In this document: piece after piece, positions 1 through 6,918 of the stretch | Numbering within the stretch: position 1 is the first letter of the stretch | Layout: each line of letters starts with the position of its first letter | NCBI GenBank assembly: GCA_020851015.1 | Contig: JADZDN010000287.1 | Location: forward strand, 1 to 32,361 | Direction of reading: 5' to 3' | DNA: 32,361 nt | From: Alphaproteobacteria bacterium | GTDB taxonomy: Bacteria; Pseudomonadota; Alphaproteobacteria; JAEULC01 | The notes under the pieces: model-generated | What the model was told of the DNA's origin: nothing | What the model saw: the letters and a program-made list of their open reading frames with translations, nothing else | The model's database searches: none | Program-made: the position numbers and the translations under genes

Positions 1-83
1 CGCCGGCGATCCTTACGATTTGTTAGCCAGGGACGGATAGATAGAACGTTCGCCACGACCGCACCAGTCCAGGGAGTTCCCGG

Positions 84-1346
84 GTGGGAGAGCCGGCCAG
101 AACCGACGACGCGATCGCCAGCCAGGAATTCCAGTTGCTGGAATACGTCGAGCGGCTGGCGCGCAATCGCGACGGGCGGGTGGCGATGCACGTGCACCTC
201 TCGCGGCTCAGGGCATGGAACCGCCGCGACCAGCACCTGCGGGTGGCGACCAGCACCTTCGCCGACCTGGTGCGAAGCCTGGACGGCCAGGGCTTCGTGC
301 TGCGCAACTCCGACATCGTCTTCATCGGCCACGCGCGCGACATCGACGCGCTCAACGACGTCGTCGACCGCCTGCGCGGCATGTTCAACGACGACCAGGC
401 GACGAGCTGGATGCCCGAGGTCGCCGACGAGGATTCGTTCTGCACCTGGATCGGCTTGTCGGCGAAATACGACGAGTTCCACGCCTGGACGCGGCAGGTC
501 GCGGATGCCGAGCGCGCGCGCCAGCGCCGCGTGGCCGCCGCGCGTGCCGGCGCCGCGGGCCCCACGCGCCGTCCGATCGACCCGGTTCAACTGGGACGCA
601 TCGAGGCCTACCTGTCGCAGGCCGATCTGTCGGGCCTGATCCGCCGCCAGCCGGTATGCATCTTCGCGCCCGACCAGCCGCCCAAGCCGGTGCTGCGCGA
701 GCTCTACATCGCGATCGCCGACCTGGCGGCGGCGGTGACGCCGGACGTCGACCTCAGCGGCAACCGCTGGCTGTTCCGCCACCTCACTCGCGTGCTCGAC
801 CAGCGCATGCTGTCGATGCTCTCGCGCAACGACGACAAGGAGCTGGCCGCCGCCTTCACCATCAACCTGAACGTCGAGACCATCTCGACGCCGCAGTTCC
901 TCGCCTTCGACAAGACGATCGGGTCGCAGGCGCGCGGCACCATCGTCATCGAGTTCGACCTGATCGATGCGATCGGCGACATGTCCGGCTATATCTTCGC
1001 GCGCGAGGTGGTGCGCGAGCGCGGCTATCGCGTGTGCATCGACGGCATCGACCACCTGAACTTCCCGATGGTCGACCGCGAGCGCCTGGGCGCCGATTTC
1101 ATCAAGCTGAACTGGAAGCCGGAATACGCCGACCTTACCAACGCGCAGCAACTGGGCGAGCTGCGGCAGAACGTCCAGCGCGCGGGCCCGCCCCGGGTGA
1201 TCCTGACGCGCTGCAACGACGCCGCCGCCATCCCGTTCGGGCAGTCGCTGGGCATCACGCTCTACCAGGGCCGGCATATCGATGCGGCCTATGCGGAAAG
1301 CCAGCGTCGCGCCGGCGCCGCGCCGGCCCGCGCCCGGGCTTCCTGA
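84..1346 (+). CDS. Degenerate GGDEF/EAL-domain protein (probably not a catalytic phosphodiesterase)
   Basis: This 420-residue cytoplasmic protein starts at GTG 84, with AGGGAG (71-76) 7 nt upstream. The C-terminal part (about residues 210-405) follows the EAL c-di-GMP phosphodiesterase fold: an NLN metal-site stretch, IEFD, CIDGIDHLN, DFIKLNW and a final LYQGRHI. The EAL triplet itself is not recognisable. The usual DDFG loop reads DGID, so one of the paired aspartates is missing, while the lysine of FIKL and the QG near the end are kept. The N-terminal 120 residues look like a decayed GGDEF fold, with RNSDIVFI where the active-site loop would be. I infer a c-di-GMP-binding or protein-binding role rather than hydrolysis. 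No transmembrane segment or signal peptide is seen. It converges on regA. Confidence 0.7.
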   Translation: MGEPARTDDAIASQEFQLLEYVERLARNRDGRVAMHVHLSRLRAWNRRDQHLRVATSTFADLVRSLDGQGFVLRNSDIVFIGHARDIDALNDVVDRLRGMFNDDQATSWMPEVADEDSFCTWIGLSAKYDEFHAWTRQVADAERARQRRVAAARAGAAGPTRRPIDPVQLGRIEAYLSQADLSGLIRRQPVCIFAPDQPPKPVLRELYIAIADLAAAVTPDVDLSGNRWLFRHLTRVLDQRMLSMLSRNDDKELAAAFTINLNVETISTPQFLAFDKTIGSQARGTIVIEFDLIDAIGDMSGYIFAREVVRERGYRVCIDGIDHLNFPMVDRERLGADFIKLNWKPEYADLTNAQQLGELRQNVQRAGPPRVILTRCNDAAAIPFGQSLGITLYQGRHIDAAYAESQRRAGAAPARARAS

Positions 1347-1365
1347 TCGGTCCCGGCGGCCGCGC

Positions 1366-1920
1366 TCAGTCGCGCGGGGCGTGCTTTCCCAGGATGCGCT
1401 GCAAGGTGCGCCGATGCATGCGCAGCCGGCGCGCCGTCTCCGATACGTTGCGGTCGCATTGTTCGTAGACGCGCTGGATATGCTCCCAGCGCACGCGGTC
1501 GGCCGACATCGGCTCGGCCGGCGGCGGCGGCAAGGTCTCGCCTTTGGCTAGCAGGGCCGCCACGATCGCATCGGCGTCGGCTGGCTTGGGCAGGTAGTCG
1601 ACCGCGCCGGCCTTCACCGCCGCCACGGCGGTGGCGATGTTTCCGTAGCCTGTCAGCATTACCACCCGCACGTCGGCGCGCGCCCCCCGCAGCGCCGCCA
1701 CGACGTCCAGCCCGCTGCCGTCGCCCAGGCGCAGGTCCACCACGGCATAGGCGGGCGGCGCGGATTCGGCGGCCTGGATTCCGGCCTTCACGCCGTCCGC
1801 CGTCGTCACGGCGAAGCCGCGCTGGGCAAGCGCGCGCGCCAGGCGCTCGCGCAGGGGGGCGTCGTCGTCGACGAGCAGCAGGGTGGGACGGGGGGCGGCG
1901 GGGTCGGCGGGCTCGGTCAT
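1366..1920 (-). CDS. regA: Redox response regulator RegA/PrrA/ActR
   Basis: This 184-residue response regulator is the output partner of the RegB kinase encoded just upstream; family members switch genes of respiration, photosynthesis, nitrogen and carbon fixation with redox state. The receiver domain occupies residues 12-125, with acidic residues DDD at 18-20, phospho-acceptor Asp62 (VVDLRLGDGSG), Thr90 and Lys112 (LPKP). The C-terminus is a Fis-type helix-turn-helix, NVSETARRLRMHRRTLQRIL, which is the hallmark sequence of the RegA/PrrA/ActR family. An upstream in-frame ATG at 1956 would overlap regB, so ATG 1920, 7 nt after the regB stop, is preferred. The two genes are evidently cotranscribed, regB first. 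Confidence 0.93.
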   Translation of the reverse strand: MTEPADPAAPRPTLLLVDDDAPLRERLARALAQRGFAVTTADGVKAGIQAAESAPPAYAVVDLRLGDGSGLDVVAALRGARADVRVVMLTGYGNIATAVAAVKAGAVDYLPKPADADAIVAALLAKGETLPPPPAEPMSADRVRWEHIQRVYEQCDRNVSETARRLRMHRRTLQRILGKHAPRD

Positions 1921-1927
1921 ACGCGGG

Positions 1928-3235
1928 TCATGCTCCGGTTGCCTCAATATCCGCACGCCGCCACCTTATGGCAACCTCGGCGCCGCCGCTGGCGCGGTTG
2001 GCGAAGGCCAGGGTGGCGCCGGTACGCTCCAGCAGCGTCTTGGCGATGAACACGCCCAGGCCCATGTGGCCGCCCTGGCGGCGGCTGGTCAGGTAGGGCT
2101 CGCCGAGTTCGCCCAGAATGTCGATCGCAAAGCCCGGCCCGTCATCGGCAACCGTGACGGAAAGCGTGTCGGCGCTCCAGCGCGTCTCGACCGTCACGGC
2201 CGCGCGCGCGAACTGGCGCGCGTTCTCCACCAGGTTGCCCAGCGCGTGCAGGATCTCGGGCGCGCGCGCCAGCGTGGGCTCGTCGCTGCCGTCCGCGGGG
2301 ACGGCCGCAAGCGTGGTCGCGACGCCGGGCCGGGCGGCCGTGGCGGCATGCGACGCGGCCTCGACCAGGGCCGAAGCCGGCAGCCGTTCGTAGGGCGCGC
2401 CGCCGCTCTGCTCCGGACGCTCGGCAAGTCGCGCCAGGATGTCGCGACAGCGCCCGCTCTGGCTGACCAGGAGCGCGATGTCCTCCGACAGCGGATCGTC
2501 CGGCGGCACGGCGCGCCGCAACTCCTGCGCCACCACCGCGATGGTCGAAAGCGGGCTGCCCAGCTCGTGCGCCGCCGCCGCCGCCAGGCCGCCAAGCGCC
2601 GACAGGCGCTGCTCGCGCGCCAGCGCGGCCTGGGCGGCCGCCAGCGCATCCAGCATGCGGCGCTGCGCGTTCGACAGGCTCCAGGCATAGGCGGCGATGA
2701 ACAGCGTCGCCACGGTCAGCGCGACCACGACGCCGGCCTGGTAGATGACAGGCAGCTCCACGCCTTCGCCGGCCCAGGGCAGGTGCAGGTGGAAGCCGCC
2801 CAGGCAGGCGATCGCCGTCACGGTCAGTCCGACCAGCGCCAGCGTGCTCGATCCCGACAGCGTTGCCGCCGCGATCGTGACGGGCGCGATGAGCAGCATC
2901 GCGAACGGGTTCTGGACCCCGCCGGTCAGGAACAGCAGCAGGGCCAGCTGCAGGATGTCGAACGCCAGGTAGATGGCGCCCTCGCGGTCGGTAAGCCGCG
3001 CCTGGGCCGGGCGCGTCATCGCCATGATCACGTTCGACAGCGCGGCGGCGAAGATGGTGGCCCCGATCGACGCCAGCGGAAGGTCGAACCCCAGGCCCAG
3101 ATGCACGAACAGCACGGCTGCGGCCTGGCCGATCACCGCCACCCAGCGGATCACCACGAGCGTGCGCAGGCGCAGCCGCCCGGTTCGGGGCGGTCCGCCC
3201 GTCCTGTCGATCCTGGTCGGGTAGGCTTCGGTCAT
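1928..3235 (-). CDS. regB: Redox sensor histidine kinase RegB/PrrB/ActS
   Basis: This 435-residue membrane kinase phosphorylates RegA. It has about six hydrophobic segments between residues 25 and 185. The quinone-sensing heptapeptide GGVQNPF lies at 105-111. The H-box is AAAHELGSPL, with His223 as phospho-acceptor. The redox box has Cys263 in GRCRDIL, matching the reactive cysteine of the family (Cys265 in Rhodobacter). ATP-binding motifs follow: N box around 334-338 (NLVEN), DDGPGF at 364-369 and GGHMGLGV at 389-396. ATG 3235 is chosen because it gives the family N-terminus and usual length; the frame stays open much further upstream but without recognisable protein sequence. It is divergent from the RHH gene, whose operator-like repeats lie about 95-115 bp upstream of this start. 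Confidence 0.93.
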   Translation of the reverse strand: MTEAYPTRIDRTGGPPRTGRLRLRTLVVIRWVAVIGQAAAVLFVHLGLGFDLPLASIGATIFAAALSNVIMAMTRPAQARLTDREGAIYLAFDILQLALLLFLTGGVQNPFAMLLIAPVTIAAATLSGSSTLALVGLTVTAIACLGGFHLHLPWAGEGVELPVIYQAGVVVALTVATLFIAAYAWSLSNAQRRMLDALAAAQAALAREQRLSALGGLAAAAAHELGSPLSTIAVVAQELRRAVPPDDPLSEDIALLVSQSGRCRDILARLAERPEQSGGAPYERLPASALVEAASHAATAARPGVATTLAAVPADGSDEPTLARAPEILHALGNLVENARQFARAAVTVETRWSADTLSVTVADDGPGFAIDILGELGEPYLTSRRQGGHMGLGVFIAKTLLERTGATLAFANRASGGAEVAIRWRRADIEATGA

Positions 3236-3301
3236 GCGCGCCGTAAGCAGCACGAATGGGGCCGCCAATGCAAGGCGGGGCTGAACGCCCCGGTCCGGCT
3301 C

Positions 3302-3330
3302 TTGCGCGGCCGGCAGCCATGCCATATTAT
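3302..3330 (+). promoter_or_regulatory. Predicted sigma-70-type promoter of the RHH/coiled-coil operon
   Basis: A -35-like TTGCGC (3302-3307) is separated by exactly 17 bp from a -10-like TATTAT (3325-3330). Transcription would begin near 3337, about 27 nt before the ATG at 3364. The AT-rich patch stands out against its GC-rich surroundings. Confidence 0.6.
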
Positions 3331-3352
3331 GCACATGTGCTGCACATATGCA
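3330..3352. promoter_or_regulatory. Operator-like tandem repeat over the RHH-gene start site
   Basis: TGCACAT occurs at 3330-3336 and again at 3341-3347, an 11-bp period of about one helical turn. The first copy sits in the perfect palindrome GCACATGTGC (3331-3340) and the second in the near-palindrome TGCACATATGCA (3341-3352). The block starts at the last base of the -10 element and covers the predicted +1. This is the usual layout of an autoregulatory site for ribbon-helix-helix (CopG/Arc-type) proteins, and the first gene downstream encodes such a protein. Binding is inferred. Confidence 0.5.
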
Positions 3353-3363
3353 GGAGGCAGGCC

Positions 3364-3642
3364 ATGGCGGCGGCCACCGAACGCGTTGTCGTGCTGATGA
3401 CCCCGGCCGAGAAGCGCGCCCTGGAACGCAAGGCGAAGGCGACGCAGCTTTCGGCGGGCGAGCTCGTGCGCCGGTCGGTCGAGGCTTTCGACCCGCGGCT
3501 GGCCGATCGAACCGTGCTCGCCTTGCTCGACAGCTTCGCCGCCTCCCATGAAGCCGCGGCGACCGCGCTCGAAAGCGCCGAGCGCGAAATGGCGGAGACG
3601 CGCGCGTACTTCGCTCGCAAGCGCGGAAGGGGCCGGGAATGA
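3364..3642 (+). CDS. Small ribbon-helix-helix (CopG/Arc-like) DNA-binding protein
   Basis: This 92-residue protein starts at ATG 3364, 6 nt after a perfect AGGAGG (3352-3357). Residues 6-45 fit a ribbon-helix-helix domain: a short beta strand (ERVVVLMT), helix A (PAEKRALERKAKATQ) and a turn plus helix B (LSAGELVRRSVEAF). The rest is helical and charged, ending KRGRGRE. Such domains dimerise and place the paired strand in the DNA major groove. Its stop overlaps the next start (ATGA, 3639-3642), so the two proteins are probably made in a fixed ratio and may interact. Self-regulation through the repeats at 3330-3352 is likely by analogy. Control of divergent regB is possible but speculative. It resembles the antitoxin of a toxin-antitoxin pair only in size and fold. 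Confidence 0.72.
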   Translation: MAAATERVVVLMTPAEKRALERKAKATQLSAGELVRRSVEAFDPRLADRTVLALLDSFAASHEAAATALESAEREMAETRAYFARKRGRGRE

Positions 3643-3845
3643 GCGTCACGGACAAGGTTCTGGATGCGCTCAAGGCGGCGATCCAGCTCGACGGCCGCGT
3701 AACCGCGATGGCCAACAATGTCGCCGAATTGGCGCGCGAGGTCCGCGACATCGACCGGCGGTTGGTGCGCGTTGAAACGACCATCGATCTGGCGCCCCGC
3801 GCGGGTTCGGCCGGGCCGCCAAGCCTCGAGGATCGCCGCAAGTAG
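3639..3845 (+). CDS. Small coiled-coil protein of unknown function, coupled to the RHH gene
   Basis: I do not recognise a named family. The 68-residue product has an amphipathic helical body (about residues 5-50), with hydrophobic heptad-like positions through VTAMANNVAELAREVRDIDR and RLVRVETTI, then a loose proline/serine tail ending in EDRRK. It has no cysteines, signal peptide or membrane segment, and nothing resembling a known toxin active site. The ATGA overlap with the RHH gene (3639-3642) supports translational coupling and a joint complex. It could be an oligomerisation partner or a co-repressor. No promoter is seen between it and the ABC transporter genes 54 bp downstream. Confidence 0.65.
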   Translation: MSVTDKVLDALKAAIQLDGRVTAMANNVAELAREVRDIDRRLVRVETTIDLAPRAGSAGPPSLEDRRK

Positions 3846-3899
3846 CAGACCGGCGCGCACCCTGGCGGCGCTCCCGCCGCCGGGGCATGATGCGCCGCG

Positions 3900-4676
3900 A
3901 TGAAAGCCGACGCCGCCATCCTGGTCGAGGGGCTGACCAAGCGCTACGGCGAGGTGCTGGCCGTCGACCGGCTTGCCTTCGCCGTGCCGCACGGCTCGGT
4001 GACGGCGCTGCTGGGCGGCAACGGGGCGGGCAAGACGACCACCATCTCGATGCTGCTGGGGCTGCTGCTGCCGAGCGAGGGACGCATCGCGGTCCTGGGC
4101 GAGGACATGGTCCGCCACCGCTACCGGGTGCTGCCGCGGATGAACTTCTCCAGCCCCTATGTCGACCTGCCGCACCGCCTGACCGTGCGCGAGAACCTCT
4201 CGGTCTACGGCCATCTCTACGGCCTGCCCCGTGTCGGTGCGCGGGTGCGGGAGCTGGCCCGCGACCTGCAGCTCGAAGAGTTCGTCGATCGCGAGGCCGG
4301 CAAGCTGTCGGCCGGGCAGAAGACGCGCGTCGCGCTGGCCAAGGCGCTGCTGAACGCGCCGCGCGTCCTTCTGCTCGACGAGCCGACCGCGTCGCTCGAT
4401 CCCGATACGGCCGACTGGGTGCGCGGCTACCTGGAGGATTTTCGCCGCACCACCGGGGCCACGATCCTGCTCGCCTCGCACAACATGTCCGAGGTCGAGC
4501 GGCTGTGCGACCAGGTGCTGATGATGCGCGCGGGCCGTATCGTCGATCGCGGCGCCCCGGCCGCGCTGATCGACCGCTACGGCCGCCAGAGCCTGGAGGA
4601 GGTGTTCCTCGACATCGCGCGGCGGCGGGGCGTGGGGGCCGAGGGCGCGGGCGAGCGCGAGGAGGCGGCGCAATGA
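3900..4676 (+). CDS. ABC-2 type exporter, ATP-binding subunit
   Basis: This 258-residue ATPase powers the membrane partner encoded next. Walker A is GGNGAGKTT (residues 39-47), the ABC signature is LSAGQ (about 139-143), Walker B is VLLLDEP and the switch His is in LASHNMSEVE. The C-terminal YGRQSLEEVFLDIAR resembles the tail of NodI/DrrA/CcmA-type exporters. The substrate cannot be read from the sequence; lipids, polysaccharide precursors and drugs are all exported by this group. The start ATG has no strong ribosome-binding site, so read-through from the small genes upstream is possible. The stop overlaps the permease start (ATGA, 4673-4676). Confidence 0.88.
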   Translation: MKADAAILVEGLTKRYGEVLAVDRLAFAVPHGSVTALLGGNGAGKTTTISMLLGLLLPSEGRIAVLGEDMVRHRYRVLPRMNFSSPYVDLPHRLTVRENLSVYGHLYGLPRVGARVRELARDLQLEEFVDREAGKLSAGQKTRVALAKALLNAPRVLLLDEPTASLDPDTADWVRGYLEDFRRTTGATILLASHNMSEVERLCDQVLMMRAGRIVDRGAPAALIDRYGRQSLEEVFLDIARRRGVGAEGAGEREEAAQ

Positions 4677-5497
4677 CGCGATCGACCTGGACCTCGCCCG
4701 TCGTGCTTTCGCTGCGCCGGATCGCGGCGATGGTCGTGCGCTACGTGCTGCTGCTCAAGAACTCGTGGACGCGCATCTTCGAGCTGGCCTACTGGCCCAG
4801 CATCCAGATGGTGCTGTGGGGCTTCATAAGCCAGTTCTTCCGCGAGAACTCGAGCTGGGTGGCGCAGGCGGCCGGCGTGCTGATCGCCGGCGTCCTGCTG
4901 TGGGACGTGATGTTCCGCGGCCAGCTCGGCGTGTCGGTCTCGTTCATGGAGGAGCTGTGGTCGCGCAACCTGGGCCATCTCTTCACCAGCCCCTTGAGGC
5001 CGCTCGAGCTGGCGGCCGCGCTGATGGCGATGAGCCTGATCCGCACGCTGATCGGCCTCGTGCCGGCGGCGCTGCTGGCGATCCCGCTCTACCACTACTC
5101 GCTGTTCGACCTCGGCCTGCCGCTGATCGCGTTCTTCTTCAACCTGCTAGTGATGGGCTGGGCGCTGGGATTGATGCTGTCCGGGCTGATCCTGCGCTTC
5201 GGCCAGAGCGCGGAGAGCCTGGCCTGGCTCGCGGTCTTCCTGCTGGCGCCGGTCAGCGCGATCTACTACCCGGTCACCGTGCTGCCGGGATGGCTGCAAC
5301 CCCTTGCGATGCTGCTGCCGTCGACCCATGTTTTCGAGGGCATGCGCGCGGTGCTGTTCCAGCACGTCGTGCGGCTGGACCACCTGATCTGGTCGGCGGG
5401 ATTGAACATCCTCTACATGGCGGCGGGTGTGTTCGTCTTTCTGCTGGCGGTCCGCGTCGCGCGGCAGCGCGGCCTTCTGCTGCAGATGGGCGAGTGA
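4673..5497 (+). CDS. ABC-2 type exporter, membrane subunit (NodJ-like)
   Basis: The 274-residue integral membrane protein forms the export channel with the upstream ATPase. About six hydrophobic segments are seen, including AAGVLIAGVLLWDVMF, ALMAMSLIRTLIGLVPAALL, LIAFFFNLLVMGWALGLML, AWLAVFLLAPVSAIYYP and LYMAAGVFVFLLAV. PVSAIYYPVTVLPGWLQPLA, followed by LPSTHVFEGMR, is typical of the ABC-2/NodJ permease family. It starts in a 4-base overlap with the ATPase stop. The nodulation name reflects family resemblance only, because no nod genes are nearby. Confidence 0.86.
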   Translation: MTRSTWTSPVVLSLRRIAAMVVRYVLLLKNSWTRIFELAYWPSIQMVLWGFISQFFRENSSWVAQAAGVLIAGVLLWDVMFRGQLGVSVSFMEELWSRNLGHLFTSPLRPLELAAALMAMSLIRTLIGLVPAALLAIPLYHYSLFDLGLPLIAFFFNLLVMGWALGLMLSGLILRFGQSAESLAWLAVFLLAPVSAIYYPVTVLPGWLQPLAMLLPSTHVFEGMRAVLFQHVVRLDHLIWSAGLNILYMAAGVFVFLLAVRVARQRGLLLQMGE

Positions 5498-5510
5498 ATC
5501 CAGAGGGCGA

Positions 5511-6479
5511 ATGGCCGATCAACCGCGCGCACTATCCTTCACGGCCGCCGGCGGCGCGTGGGGCCTCGTCCGGCGCATCGGGCTCGGCGTCGCGATCCTG
5601 TTCGCCGTCGCGGTCGGCCTTTATTACCCGATCGGCATGCTGGTCCTGCACACGATCGACGACAATCCGGACTTCAAGATCGAAGCGCCCGCCGCCGGCG
5701 CCAGCCGGACGGTCGCGATGGCCGCCGCGCTGATCGAGCGCGAGGTCGACCTCCATTCCTGGGTCGCCAACGACCCGTTCTTCCTGCCGGGCTGGGCGCT
5801 CGACAACATGGCGAACTACCAGACCGGGATGGTGGGCGCCCTGTCGCGCCTTGCCGTGGAGATGGGTGACCAGATCGCGCGCACCCGCGGCACCAGCCGC
5901 GTCGACCAGGACCTCGACCGCGCGGCCGGGCTGCTGAAGTATCCGGGCAATGTCTGGATCTTCGATCTCAGCACCAGCTTCGCGCCGACCGCGTCCTCCG
6001 AGGCGCAGTACCGCGCCGCGCGCAAGGCCCTGCTTTCATTCAACGAGCGCCTGGCGGCCGGAAAGGCGGTGTTCGACCGGCGCGGCGACAACCTCTTGGC
6101 CACGCTCGACCGCATCGCCGCCGACCTCGGCTCGACCGCGGGCCTGCTCGAAAAGCAGGTTGCCGAGCGGTCGGGCAACCTGCTCGATTTCGGCGCCGAC
6201 GACGTGTTCTATGCCACCAAGGGCCGGCTCTACGGGTATTTCATGCTGCTGCGCGAACTGGGCAAGGATTTCGACCGCGTGATCGCCGAGCGCGACGCCG
6301 GGCGGGTCTGGACCCAGATGATCGACGGCTTCCGCGAAGCCGCCCTGCTGCAGCCCTGGGTGGTGCTGAACGGCGCGCCCGACAGCCAGTTCCTGCCCAG
6401 CCATCTCGCTGCCCAGGGCTTCTACCTCTTGCGCGCCCGCACGCAGTTGCGCGAGATGACCGATATACTGCGCAAGTGA
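5511..6479 (+). CDS. DUF2333 family membrane-anchored protein
   Basis: This 322-residue protein matches what I know of the DUF2333 family, which has no established function. One transmembrane helix near the N-terminus (IGLGVAILFAVAVGLYYPIG, about residues 23-42) is followed by a large, probably periplasmic, mostly helical domain with LHSWVANDPFFLPGWALDN and ARTRGTSRVDQDL as conserved-looking blocks. ATG 5511 is chosen because AGAGGG lies just upstream and the gene then begins 13 nt after the permease stop, consistent with an operon. It may act with the ABC exporter in the cell envelope, which is inference from position alone. Confidence 0.78.
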   Translation: MADQPRALSFTAAGGAWGLVRRIGLGVAILFAVAVGLYYPIGMLVLHTIDDNPDFKIEAPAAGASRTVAMAAALIEREVDLHSWVANDPFFLPGWALDNMANYQTGMVGALSRLAVEMGDQIARTRGTSRVDQDLDRAAGLLKYPGNVWIFDLSTSFAPTASSEAQYRAARKALLSFNERLAAGKAVFDRRGDNLLATLDRIAADLGSTAGLLEKQVAERSGNLLDFGADDVFYATKGRLYGYFMLLRELGKDFDRVIAERDAGRVWTQMIDGFREAALLQPWVVLNGAPDSQFLPSHLAAQGFYLLRARTQLREMTDILRK

Positions 6480-6498
6480 CCAACCCCAAGGAGTAGCC

Positions 6499-6891
6499 AT
6501 GCGTCGCGCGTTGCTGTTCGCCGCCGTCCTCGCCCTCGCCGGGCCCGCGTTCGCGCCTGGCGCCGCGGCGCAGCAGTTCGCCATCGACTTCACCTGGGCC
6601 GGCACCGGCAAGTGCTCCGACCGGTCGCCGGCGATCGGCCTGTCGAACGTGCCGGCGGGCACCGCGTCGCTGGACGTCCAGATGGTCGACCTGGACGTGC
6701 CGGGCTTCAAGCACGGGGGCGGCAAGGTCGCCTATGCCGGCGGCAGCGAGATCCCGGCCGGCGCCGTGCGCTATGTCGGGCCATGCCCGCCGAGCGGGCG
6801 GCACAGCTACCGCTTCCGCGTTACGGCACTGGACGCGTCGGGCAAGGCCCTGGGGACGGCGGAGCAGACCCGGGAGTTCCCGCCCCGGTGA
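6499..6891 (+). CDS. Secreted YbhB/YbcL-like PEBP-family protein
   Basis: This 130-residue protein carries a clear signal peptide (MRRALLFAAVLALAGPAFAPGAAAQ, cleavage expected near residue 24). The mature part has the PEBP/Raf-kinase-inhibitor-like blocks CSDRSPAIGLSNVPAG, DLDVPGFKHGG and YVGPCPPSGRHSYRFRV followed by ALD. It is shorter than typical bacterial YbhB proteins (about 160-180 residues). Two cysteines (in GKCSD and GPCPP) could form a disulfide in the periplasm. AAGGAG (6488-6493) lies 5 nt before ATG 6499. It follows the DUF2333 gene by 19 nt and converges on ubiV. The biochemical role of bacterial PEBP proteins is unclear. Confidence 0.8.
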   Translation: MRRALLFAAVLALAGPAFAPGAAAQQFAIDFTWAGTGKCSDRSPAIGLSNVPAGTASLDVQMVDLDVPGFKHGGGKVAYAGGSEIPAGAVRYVGPCPPSGRHSYRFRVTALDASGKALGTAEQTREFPPR

Positions 6892-6918
6892 GGGCGGGCG
6901 GCGGCGGCGCGCTCGCGC

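Noticed and set aside
1..83. Promoter for the EAL-domain gene
   Set aside because: TTGTTA at 20-25 lacks a -10 at suitable distance, and the upstream sequence is cut by the window edge.
3364..3845. Classical toxin-antitoxin module
   Set aside because: The first gene has an antitoxin-like RHH fold, but the 68-residue second product shows no RelE, MazF, PIN, HipA or membrane-toxin features.
3900..5497. Nodulation-factor exporter nodI-nodJ
   Set aside because: Resemblance is at family level only; no nod genes or nod boxes are present in the window.
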